Source: HyVt-105 sp049975425 | Lineage (GTDB): Bacteria > Bacteroidota > Bacteroidia > Bacteroidales > VadinHA17 | Length of the DNA: 64,000 bases | Assembly (NCBI GenBank): GCA_049975425.1 | Contig: JBNGDI010000015.1 | Location: forward strand, 1-64,000 | Direction: 5' to 3' | Notes under the pieces: model-generated | Database searches by the model: none | What the model saw: the letters and a program-made list of their open reading frames with translations, nothing else | Told to the model about the DNA's origin: nothing | Part shown: piece by piece, positions 51,973 to 60,190 of the stretch | How the letters are laid out: each line of letters opens with the position of its first letter | How positions within the stretch are numbered: position 1 is the first letter of the stretch | Translations under genes and position numbers: made by a program

Positions 51973-54900
51973 ATGATGAAGACCAAAGGAATGATGTTTG
52001 GGAAGAAGCTGTTTTTTGCCATATCTGCCCTGGGTGTTTTCTTTTTATTTATCCCTCCTGCACAGGCTCAGTATTTTGGAAAGAACAAACCAGGGTACAA
52101 AAAGTTTGAATACAAGGTTTACCAGACCCCCCATTTTGAAATTTACCATTATTTTGAGAACGATTCCGTGCTGAATTACTGGGCTCTGGCAGCCGAGGAT
52201 TGGTACCGGCGGCACAGTCGCATTCTATACGATACCTTTGAGAAACACAATCCATTGATATTATACAAGTATCATGCTGATTTCCAGCAAACAACAACCA
52301 TCAGCGGACAGATCAGTGTGGGTACGGGCGGAGTGACCGAAGCCTTCAAGAACAGGGTGGTGATGCCGCTGGCTCACTCTACGGGTCAAACCGACCATGT
52401 GCTGGGGCATGAAATGGTACATGCTTTTCAATACGATATTATTATAAACGACGATACCACTTCTCTGAACAATCTCAGAAACCTGCCGCTGTGGATGGTG
52501 GAAGGGATGGCGGAATATATGTCCATCGGAAGTGTGGATGCTCACACGGCTATGTGGATGAGGGATGCCCTGTTGCAGGATGATTTTCCTTCCCTGAAAG
52601 ACCTGGCCGATATGAATAAATATTTCCCATACCGGTACGGACAGGCTTTCTGGGCCTTTGTAGGGAAGGTGTGGGGCGATGACCGCATCAGGCCCCTGTT
52701 CAACCTCACCGCAAAGGTGGGATATGAAGCTGCCATTGATTCTATCCTGGGCATTTCCGCCGAAACTTTTTCGGCCCTCTGGAAGAACGCTTATATAGCC
52801 CATTATTCCCGGTTCCTGACCGATTCCATTGACCGGATGAGCGGAGTCAGACTGTTCGATACCGACAATGCGGGAAAACGGAATGTGGCACCTTCCATTA
52901 GTCCCAACGGAAAGTACATTGCCTTTTTTTCCGACCGCGATGTGGTATCGTTCGACCTGTTTCTTGCCGATGCAGATGAGAAAAAGATCATCCGGAAACT
53001 CACTACCCGGATCAGCAACCACGAAATTGACGACCTCAATTTCATGGAGTCGGCCGGTACCTGGTCGCCCGATAACCGGAAACTGGCTTTTACGGTGTTT
53101 GCAAAAGGAGTGAATCAGCTGGTGGTGGTGGATGTTCGGAACGGGAAGGTATTACTGGAAGAAGCCATCCCCGGTGTTCCTGCCTTTACTTACCTGGCCT
53201 GGTCGCCCTGCGGCGAAAAGATAGTTCTGTCGGGTCTGGTTGAAGGCAGACATGATCTGTATGCCTATTATCCCGAAACCGGAGCCGTGGAACGCCTGAC
53301 CTTTGATGTGTATTCAGAGTTGCAGCCCAGCTGGTCACCCGACGGAAAATACCTGGTGTATGCTACCGACAGGCCGGCCGATCCCGATGAAACCCACCCC
53401 GTTCTTGACAGGTATAACCTGGCCATTCTGAATGTTGCCACCGGCCGGATCAGGGTGCTGGATGTGTTCCCCGGCGCCGACAATCTGAATCCGGTATTTG
53501 CTCCCGACGGCCGGTCTATTTTCTTTCTTTCCAATTCCGACGGATTCAGAAATCTTTTCAGATATTATCCGGAAACAGGTGAGCTATATCGGATGACTTC
53601 CTTTATGACCGGTATCAGCGGTTTTACGCAGTTTTCACCGGCTATTTCCATCGCCACTGACCAGGGAAAACTGACCTATTCCTATTACTGGAACAACGGA
53701 TACCAGATATATTCCGCCGGAGTGGATGACTTCATGCCGGTAAAGGTTGCTCCTGATTCGGTCAATTTTCAGGCTGCCACCCTTCCGCCTTTCCGAAGGG
53801 CAGGAATCGATCTGGTAGATGCCGGGTTCAGATACCGCATCCCGCCTCCCGACACCCTGATCCAACATTTTACAGCAAAAGAATACAAACCGAAGTTCAA
53901 GCTTGATTATATTTCCAATTATGGTGGGGTGGGCATGGCTACCAGCCGTTACGGAACGGGCATGTCGGGGAGTATCATTATGATGTTCAGCGATATGGTG
54001 GGGGATAATCAGCTGGTTGCCAACCTGGCTATGAACGGAGAGATTTATGATTTCGGCGCACAGGTGGCCTATCTCAATCAAAAACACCGGTTTAACTGGG
54101 GAGGTGTGGTATCGCACATTCCATACCTCAGCGGATATGTCAGCATGGTTGAAGACTCCCTGTCTATCACATCCAGTGAAACGGAAGATACCACCTGGGT
54201 CAATGTACTCAATTACCGGTACGATTATTACCGTACTTTCGAGGATCAGCTGGCCCTGTTCGGATACCTGCCTCTTTCGCAAACGCGGCGTTTCGAGATT
54301 GGCGCTTCTTTTTCCTGGTATTATTACCGGATCGACCGTTTCAATTATTATTATGATTATTACGGATATCCCATAGGGGTGAACAGGGAAAAGCTCGAGG
54401 CACCGGAAGGTTTCAACCTGTTCAAAAGCGATGTTGCCTATGTGGAAGATAATTCGGTATTCGGTACCACTTCCCCCGTGCGCGGCCACCGGATGAGGCT
54501 TTCACTTGAAAAGTACTACGGGGCGGTGGATATGTTTACCGGACTGGTCGATTACAGAAAATATTTTCATCTCCGTCCGTTAACCATTGCTTTCAGAGGA
54601 TATCATTATGGCCGGTACCAGATGACCGGCGGCCAGAATCTTATGTATCCTATGTATATAGGTTATCCGTGGCTGGTCAGGGGACTTGATTCGGATGCTT
54701 TCAACCGCAGCTATGCTGCTTCTGCTTCCAACCTGAATATCAATCAGCTTACCGGAAATAAAATTGCCGTGGCCAATGTGGAATTCAGGATTCCCTTTAC
54801 CGGACCCGAACGGTTTGCCCTGATCAAATTCAAATACCTGCCCACGGAACTGTCCCTGTTCATGGATGGAGGGCTGGCATGGAATGCCGGTGACGCACCG

Positions 54901-55074
54901 GTTTTCAAGTGGTTGCCCGACAATCCCTCCCAGCGCATACCGGTATTTACCGCCGGCCTGTCCCTGCGGGTGAATTTACTGGGATACATGATACTCGAGC
55001 CATTTTATGCCTTACCCCTGCAGGTGCAGCCGTTGAAAGGAAGTTTCGGACTGAACTTTACGCCGGGATGGTAA
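51973..55074 (+). CDS. Giant envelope protein: peptidase-MA-like zincin, propeller, beta-barrel
   Basis: A 1033-residue protein with a signal peptide (to about residue 35), an N-terminal zincin-like domain with HEMVH at 146-150 and WMVEGMAEYMS giving Glu177 as third ligand, then a TolB/PD40 propeller (about 300-600, with APSISPNGKYIAFFSDRD and QPSWSPDGKYLVYATD), and a C-terminal barrel of the BamA/surface-antigen type (about 650-1033) ending in Trp. The gluzincin-type ligand set suggests real protease activity. Paralogous to the ligand-less protein at 44754. Monocistronic. Confidence 0.78.
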   Translation: MMKTKGMMFGKKLFFAISALGVFFLFIPPAQAQYFGKNKPGYKKFEYKVYQTPHFEIYHYFENDSVLNYWALAAEDWYRRHSRILYDTFEKHNPLILYKYHADFQQTTTISGQISVGTGGVTEAFKNRVVMPLAHSTGQTDHVLGHEMVHAFQYDIIINDDTTSLNNLRNLPLWMVEGMAEYMSIGSVDAHTAMWMRDALLQDDFPSLKDLADMNKYFPYRYGQAFWAFVGKVWGDDRIRPLFNLTAKVGYEAAIDSILGISAETFSALWKNAYIAHYSRFLTDSIDRMSGVRLFDTDNAGKRNVAPSISPNGKYIAFFSDRDVVSFDLFLADADEKKIIRKLTTRISNHEIDDLNFMESAGTWSPDNRKLAFTVFAKGVNQLVVVDVRNGKVLLEEAIPGVPAFTYLAWSPCGEKIVLSGLVEGRHDLYAYYPETGAVERLTFDVYSELQPSWSPDGKYLVYATDRPADPDETHPVLDRYNLAILNVATGRIRVLDVFPGADNLNPVFAPDGRSIFFLSNSDGFRNLFRYYPETGELYRMTSFMTGISGFTQFSPAISIATDQGKLTYSYYWNNGYQIYSAGVDDFMPVKVAPDSVNFQAATLPPFRRAGIDLVDAGFRYRIPPPDTLIQHFTAKEYKPKFKLDYISNYGGVGMATSRYGTGMSGSIIMMFSDMVGDNQLVANLAMNGEIYDFGAQVAYLNQKHRFNWGGVVSHIPYLSGYVSMVEDSLSITSSETEDTTWVNVLNYRYDYYRTFEDQLALFGYLPLSQTRRFEIGASFSWYYYRIDRFNYYYDYYGYPIGVNREKLEAPEGFNLFKSDVAYVEDNSVFGTTSPVRGHRMRLSLEKYYGAVDMFTGLVDYRKYFHLRPLTIAFRGYHYGRYQMTGGQNLMYPMYIGYPWLVRGLDSDAFNRSYAASASNLNINQLTGNKIAVANVEFRIPFTGPERFALIKFKYLPTELSLFMDGGLAWNAGDAPVFKWLPDNPSQRIPVFTAGLSLRVNLLGYMILEPFYALPLQVQPLKGSFGLNFTPGW

Positions 55075-55183
55075 TACCACCTTCATGTTTTCCCGGGATA
55101 AAGTATGTGCCAATATGCAAGGCCTTTTTTCCTGAGATATTAAACCTGTACAGGAAAATCTTTCCACATTAAAAAAAAACTGA

Positions 55184-55202
55184 TATTTTTGCAATTTGTA
55201 AA
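55184..55202 (+). promoter_or_regulatory. Promoter and candidate metal-regulator site of the zinc operon
   Basis: TATTTTTG (55184-55191) is the -7 element. It overlaps an imperfect palindrome TTTGCAATTTGTAAA (55188-55202; 12 of 15 positions symmetric). A Zur- or DtxR-type repressor bound here would block the promoter. The site is inferred from symmetry only. Confidence 0.4.
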
Positions 55203-55213
55203 CGTTCTAAATA

Positions 55214-56104
55214 ATGAAAAGAAAGAAAGGCATTCTTTTCTTTTTCCTGCCTGCCGCTTTTCTTCCGGCCATTCTTTGTCAATCCGGCTGTAGAAATGCC
55301 AATCGCGGTGAGGATTGCCGGGAACCGGTGGTCACCGTCAGCGTGTTGCCTCAGAAATATTTTATTGAATCCATTACCGGCGGGAAGGTTCAGGTGAACG
55401 TGATGATCCCCGCCGGTGCCAGTCCGGCAACCTACGAACCCACGCCCAGGCAGATGCAGCAACTGGATGCATCAGGTCTGTATGTGATGAACGGGCACCT
55501 GGGATTTGAGAAGGCTTGGGAAGGAAAGATCAGGGAGAATTATCCCGGGCTGGCAATGATTCGTTTAACCGATCATGTGGATCTGATTACCGGAGGTCAC
55601 CACGGGGCGGATCCCCATATCTGGATGTCGCCGAAAACCGTGCGTTCTTTTCTCCCGGCGCTTTACAGATACCTGAAGGAAGCCTACCCGGAAATGGAAG
55701 AGCGGATGGCAATTCATTATGGCCGGCTGATTGCCCGTGTCGATTCTGTCGATAAGCTGATGGAAGATTCTTTCAGGGATCTGACTTCACGTAAATTTAT
55801 TATTTTTCATCCCGCTCTGACCTATCTGGCACGTGACTATGGCCTGCAACAATATGCCATGGAGGAAGAAGGGAAAGAACCCTCCGTTCACGGGATGAGG
55901 AATCTGGTGGAACTGGCCCGCAGGGAGAATATCCGGGTTGTATTCATACAGGAAGAGTTCGACCAGGAGAATGCCCGTACCCTGGCTGCAGAAATTGGAG
56001 GGGAAGTGGTTACCCTGAATCCCCTCGATCCCGATTGGGACGATAATATGGAAAAGATCAGGAATACCTTTGTTTCCGTTCTTCAATCCCAGGAAGAGAA
56101 ATGA
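55214..56104 (+). CDS. znuA: Zinc/manganese ABC transporter substrate-binding protein
   Basis: A 296-residue cluster A-I binding protein. The N-terminus is a hydrophobic signal followed by a Cys (QSGC, Cys26), a poor lipobox. It has VSVLPQKYFIESITGGKVQVNVMIPAGASPATYEPTPRQ, NGHLGFEKAW, DPHIWMSPKTV, IIFHPALTYLARDYGL and IQEEFDQENA, which supply the His/Glu metal ligands. There is no long His-rich loop, so manganese or another metal is possible. First gene of a three-gene uptake operon. Confidence 0.88.
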   Translation: MKRKKGILFFFLPAAFLPAILCQSGCRNANRGEDCREPVVTVSVLPQKYFIESITGGKVQVNVMIPAGASPATYEPTPRQMQQLDASGLYVMNGHLGFEKAWEGKIRENYPGLAMIRLTDHVDLITGGHHGADPHIWMSPKTVRSFLPALYRYLKEAYPEMEERMAIHYGRLIARVDSVDKLMEDSFRDLTSRKFIIFHPALTYLARDYGLQQYAMEEEGKEPSVHGMRNLVELARRENIRVVFIQEEFDQENARTLAAEIGGEVVTLNPLDPDWDDNMEKIRNTFVSVLQSQEEK

Positions 56105-56850
56105 TGAAACCGCTGGTCAAACTTGAAAATGTTACAGCCGGCTATAACGGGGAAGCGGTGCTTGAAGGAGTCGATCTGGAGATTTTCCCGGATGATTTTA
56201 TCGGGGTGATCGGACCCAACGGGGGTGGAAAAACCACCCTGCTTAAGGTAATACTGGGTTTGATCAAACCCTGGTCGGGAAGTGTGAAATATGCCGGCGA
56301 TCCGGTGCCGGGAACCCTGATGGGATACCTGCCCCAGCATACCGACCTTGACAGGTCATTCCCCATTTCCGTGGAAGAAGTGGTTCTTTCGGGATTGCTG
56401 CCCAGAAAAGGATTTTTTACTCCTTACCGGAAAGAACACCGGCTGGCTGCACAGAATGCACTGGAGAAAACAGGAATCAACCATTTACTGCACCGGGCTA
56501 TTGGTGAATTATCGGGGGGACAATTACAGAGGGTTCTGCTGGCAAGGGCGCTGGTGGGATCCCCCCGCCTGCTGATTCTGGATGAGCCGGTGACCTATGT
56601 GGATAACCGGTTCGAGGGAGAATTGTATGAGCTGCTGAAGGAACTGAACCGGAACATGGCTATCCTTATGGTGTCGCATGATGTGGGCACCATTACCAGT
56701 TATATTAAAACCATTGCCTGTGTGAACCGAACCCTGCATTACCATCCTTCGAACAAGATCTCTGAACAACAGCTGGCTGCATATAACTGCCCCATTCAGA
56801 TCATTACCCATGGCACAGTTCCCCATACCGTACTGAAAAAACATTCCTGA
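56101..56850 (+). CDS. znuC: Metal ABC transporter ATP-binding protein
   Basis: A 249-residue ABC ATPase: Walker A GPNGGGKTTLLKVILG (about 39-54), Q-loop LPQHTDLD, signature LSGGQLQRVLLARAL, Walker B LLILDEPVTYVD and switch SHDVG. It powers the znuA/znuB importer. It overlaps znuA by four bases (ATGA). Confidence 0.92.
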   Translation: MMKPLVKLENVTAGYNGEAVLEGVDLEIFPDDFIGVIGPNGGGKTTLLKVILGLIKPWSGSVKYAGDPVPGTLMGYLPQHTDLDRSFPISVEEVVLSGLLPRKGFFTPYRKEHRLAAQNALEKTGINHLLHRAIGELSGGQLQRVLLARALVGSPRLLILDEPVTYVDNRFEGELYELLKELNRNMAILMVSHDVGTITSYIKTIACVNRTLHYHPSNKISEQQLAAYNCPIQIITHGTVPHTVLKKHS

Positions 56851-56857
56851 AAAAACC

Positions 56858-57742
56858 ATGGAAAACCTGGTATCATTGTTCAGTTACGAATTTTTTACCC
56901 GGGCGGCGCTGGCAGCCCTGCTGGCAGCCGTTTCCTGCGGGGTCATCGGAACCTATATTGTTTCCAGAAGGTTGGTGTTTATAAGCGGGGGGATATCACA
57001 CGCATCGTTCGGCGGGATCGGGCTGGGCTATTTCCTTGGAGTGGATCCCCTGGCCGGCGCCGCAGTTTATGCTGTATTGAATGCCCTGGGACTGGAATAT
57101 CTTACCCGGAGGATGAACATCAGGGAGGATTCGGTGATCGGGATCCTCTGGTCGTTCGGAATGGCAGTGGGAATCATTTTTATTTACCTTACTCCCGGAT
57201 ATGCCCCGAACCTTATGTCGTACCTTTTCGGAAGCATTCTTACGGTGTCGGCGGGTGATCTTTGGTTTCTGCTTACCGTGACAGGGGTTTCAGGGTTGTT
57301 TTTTCTCGCATTATACCGGTGGATTCTTTATATGGCGTTCGATCTGCCGTATATTCAAACCTTCCGTTTGCCGGTGGGATGGATCAGTTATATGCTGATG
57401 GTCCTGATGGCACTGACCATTGTGGTGAATATCCGGGTGGTGGGTATTATCCTTGTCATATCGCTGCTTACCATTCCCCAGACTATTGCCAATTTGTTTA
57501 CCCGGAATTTCGGACGTATGATCCTGTATTCCATCCTCACCGGGATAGTAGCTTCCCTGGGAGGGCTGATGATCTCTTATTATTTTAATATTCCCAGCGG
57601 GGCTTCCATTATTTTCCTGCTGAGCCTGCTTTTTATTCTGGCCAGGGGGTTGACTGCCCTGTTTTCCGGTAAAGACAGGAGAAACATGCCGGCCGAAAGA
57701 ACGGAAGAGGAGGCAGGAAAGATTTTTATTGCCCGTGAATAA
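56858..57742 (+). CDS. znuB: Metal ABC transporter permease
   Basis: A 294-residue ABC-3-family permease with about eight membrane helices. Conserved parts include SGGISHASFGGIGLGYFLGVDPL, DSVIGILWSFGMAVGI and VVNIRVVGIILVISLLTIPQTIANL. It forms the membrane channel for the metal. Seven bases separate it from znuC; lpdA follows 51 bases later, perhaps with its own promoter. Confidence 0.92.
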   Translation: MENLVSLFSYEFFTRAALAALLAAVSCGVIGTYIVSRRLVFISGGISHASFGGIGLGYFLGVDPLAGAAVYAVLNALGLEYLTRRMNIREDSVIGILWSFGMAVGIIFIYLTPGYAPNLMSYLFGSILTVSAGDLWFLLTVTGVSGLFFLALYRWILYMAFDLPYIQTFRLPVGWISYMLMVLMALTIVVNIRVVGIILVISLLTIPQTIANLFTRNFGRMILYSILTGIVASLGGLMISYYFNIPSGASIIFLLSLLFILARGLTALFSGKDRRNMPAERTEEEAGKIFIARE

Positions 57743-57793
57743 AAACTATTTTTAACCAGGAATAAGCGAAAACCGAATATAAAACAAAACTGT

Positions 57794-59188
57794 ATGAAAT
57801 TTGACGTGATAGTGATCGGAAGCGGCCCGGGTGGATATGTGGCCGCCATCAGGGCTGCTCAGCTCGGGATGAAGGTGGCTGTGGTGGAGAAGGATGCCCT
57901 GGGAGGTGTATGTCTTAATTGGGGCTGTATCCCTACTAAATCTCTGCTGAAAAGTGCCGAGGTGATGGAATATTTCAACCATGCCTCCGATTACGGAATT
58001 CAGCCCGGAGGGAATCCTGAACCGGATTTCGGTGCAGTCATACAGAGAAGCCGTCGTGTGGCGGAAGGGATGAGCAAGGGAGTAGAATTCCTGTTCAGGA
58101 AAAACAAAATTGAGGTGGTCGAAGGTTTCGGGAAAATCATTTCTTCCGGTAAAGTGGAGGTAAAGTCAGCCAATGGTAAAACCGTGACCCTGGAAGCTTC
58201 CCATATTATCCTGGCTACGGGAGCCCGCTCACGTGAGTTGCCCGGGATGAAACAGGACGGGAAAAAGGTGATCGGCTACCGGGAAGCCATGTCTCTTGAA
58301 AAAATGCCCGCATCCATGGTGGTGGTAGGTTCAGGAGCTATCGGAAGTGAGTTTGCCTATTTTTACCGGACCATGGGAACAGAGGTTACCCTGGTGGAAT
58401 ACATGCCCCGGCTGGTACCTCTGGAAGATGAGGAGGTATCAAAACTACTGGAACGTTCATTTAAAAAAACCGGCATGAAGATTATGACCGGTTCATCGGT
58501 GGAATCGGTTGATACGTCGGTTACTCCCTGCAGGGTAACCATTAAAAATTCCGGAGAGGAGGAAAGTGTGGTGGAGGCCGATGTGATTCTCTCGGCGGTT
58601 GGCATTACCCCCAACCTGGAAGGGGTGGGAATTGAAGAAGCCGGGATTGAAGTGGAGAACGGGATAATAAAGGTAGATGAATATTACGCCACCAATGTGA
58701 AGGGAGTATATGCCATTGGCGACATTGTACATGGCCCCGCTCTTGCCCATGTGGCCTCGCACGAAGGAATCATCTGTGTGGAGAAACTTGCCGGACACAA
58801 TCCGGAACCGCTTGATTATGGAAATATTCCGGCCTGTACGTATACCCGGCCCGAGATCGCCTCGGTGGGCCTGACAGAAAAGCAGGCCCGTGAGAAAGGA
58901 CTGGAGATCAAAGTGGGGAAATTCCCCTTTACAGCTTCGGGGAAAGCCAGTTCGGCCGGAGCCCGGGATGGATTCGTAAAACTGATCTTCGATTCGAAAT
59001 ACGGGGAACTTGTCGGAGCACACATGATAGGCGACCATGTAACCGAAATGATTGCTGAGGTGGTGGTAGCCCGCAAACTGGAAACTACCGGACAGGAACT
59101 GATACGGTCGGTACATCCCCATCCCACCATGTCGGAAGCCATTATGGAAGCGGCTGCTGCAGCTTACGGGGAAGTGATCCACCTTTGA
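57794..59188 (+). CDS. lpdA: Dihydrolipoyl dehydrogenase
   Basis: A 464-residue E3 flavoprotein. The FAD motif is GSGPGGYVAAIRAAQLG, the redox disulfide is GGVCLNWGCIPTKSLL, the NAD site is VVGSGAIGSEFAYF, and the His-Glu pair near the C-terminus is in HPHPTMSEAIMEAA. It reoxidises lipoyl arms of glycine cleavage or 2-oxoacid dehydrogenase complexes. gcvP lies elsewhere in the window, no E1/E2 genes are adjacent. Confidence 0.94.
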   Translation: MKFDVIVIGSGPGGYVAAIRAAQLGMKVAVVEKDALGGVCLNWGCIPTKSLLKSAEVMEYFNHASDYGIQPGGNPEPDFGAVIQRSRRVAEGMSKGVEFLFRKNKIEVVEGFGKIISSGKVEVKSANGKTVTLEASHIILATGARSRELPGMKQDGKKVIGYREAMSLEKMPASMVVVGSGAIGSEFAYFYRTMGTEVTLVEYMPRLVPLEDEEVSKLLERSFKKTGMKIMTGSSVESVDTSVTPCRVTIKNSGEEESVVEADVILSAVGITPNLEGVGIEEAGIEVENGIIKVDEYYATNVKGVYAIGDIVHGPALAHVASHEGIICVEKLAGHNPEPLDYGNIPACTYTRPEIASVGLTEKQAREKGLEIKVGKFPFTASGKASSAGARDGFVKLIFDSKYGELVGAHMIGDHVTEMIAEVVVARKLETTGQELIRSVHPHPTMSEAIMEAAAAAYGEVIHL

Positions 59189-59230
59189 TGCCCGCGTTTC
59201 CGGGATCAGTATGGAAGGCAGGGGTTGCGG

Positions 59231-59286
59231 GTTACGTGTTACGTGTTATGTGTTACGTGTTACGTGTTACGTGTTACGTGTTAAGA
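59231..59286. repeat. Seven-base tandem repeat (GTTACGT)
   Basis: GTTACGT repeats seven times from 59231 to 59279 (the third unit reads GTTATGT), with a decayed eighth copy GTTAAGA. Each unit includes the palindrome ACGT. It lies 42 bases after lpdA, in a non-coding stretch. Confidence 0.85.
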
Positions 59287-59650
59287 GTTGACCAATGAGA
59301 ATATTTTCCGACTACCCGGCTAATCATATTTTGTGAGTTTTTCCATGCGGCAGCGAGGTGAAAACTATCCGCTTTTGTATAAAAAGTGGGCTTAAAATTT
59401 TCCTGGAATAATTAACAGTTTAGGAGTATAGCATTTTCTGTCAAGGCAGAGCTTGAATGTTTTCCTGCCTCTTTATGCATCATTGTTTAGAACGAAACTA
59501 TTTTTTTATTCCTACGCAACCATTTGGCCGGTAAAAACATCCATATACTGCACACGTTCTTTTTAAATTTATTTTCCGGGAAGCTTTTTGTCAATTCAAT
59601 TAATTGGTAAATTTAGGCTTTTATTTGGAAGAAGCTGAATATCAATTAAC
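59287..59650. other. AT-rich gap before the ECF sigma gene
   Basis: About 360 bases with no gene seen on either strand. It becomes AT-rich towards the sigma gene, where it must hold that gene's promoter; no TAnnTTTG match was found, which would fit an autoregulated, sigma-dependent promoter. Confidence 0.5.
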
Positions 59651-60190
59651 TTGAAAGATAGCTTGCCGGATATAATTGAGGGATGCCTGGCGGGAGACCG
59701 GAAAGCCCAGAAAATGTTGTACGAAATGTTTTCGGGTAAAATGTATGCGGTGTGCCTGAGGTATGCGGATGATGCGGAGGAAGCCAGCGATATGCTGCAG
59801 GACGGATTTATCCGCGTGTTTGAAAACCTCTCCTCCTTCAGGCATCAGGGGTCTTTCGAAGGCTGGGTAAGAAGGATCATGATCAATACCGCCCTGGAAA
59901 AGTTCAGAAGGAAGAAGAATTTCTATTCCCTGGACGATGATGAGGAAGGGAAAACAGAACCGGCAGAGGATAATACGCTGGATAACCTGTTTGCCGCGGA
60001 ATTGATAGGCATGATCCAGGAACTTACTCCACAGTACAGGATGGTATTCAACCTGTACGCCCTGGAGGGATATTCGCATAAGGAAATTGCGGGGATGATG
60101 GGAATATCGGAAGGCACTTCCAAATCGAATCTGGCCAGGGCAAGAACGATACTGCAGGAAAAGCTGAAAAAACTGGGAAGGGAAAGATGA
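59651..60190 (+). CDS. ECF sigma factor paired with membrane anti-sigma-like protein
   Basis: A 179-residue sigma-70 family ECF factor: region 2 (about 22-92; DDAEEASDMLQDGFIRVFENL, FEGWVRRIMINTALEKFRRKK) and region 4 (about 118-172; TPQYRMVFNLYALEGYSHKEIAGMMGISEGTSKSNLARAR). The start is TTG. The TGA overlaps the next gene's ATG (ATGA), so sigma and partner are made together, as expected for a sigma/anti-sigma pair. Targets unknown. Confidence 0.88.
   Translation: MKDSLPDIIEGCLAGDRKAQKMLYEMFSGKMYAVCLRYADDAEEASDMLQDGFIRVFENLSSFRHQGSFEGWVRRIMINTALEKFRRKKNFYSLDDDEEGKTEPAEDNTLDNLFAAELIGMIQELTPQYRMVFNLYALEGYSHKEIAGMMGISEGTSKSNLARARTILQEKLKKLGRER

Noticed and set aside
51773..51976. 67-codon frame before the large zincin gene
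   Set aside because: No leader, no homology-like features, and it ends on the start of the next gene; likely chance.
59231..59286. CRISPR array
   Set aside because: The unit is seven bases with no spacers; it is a simple tandem repeat.
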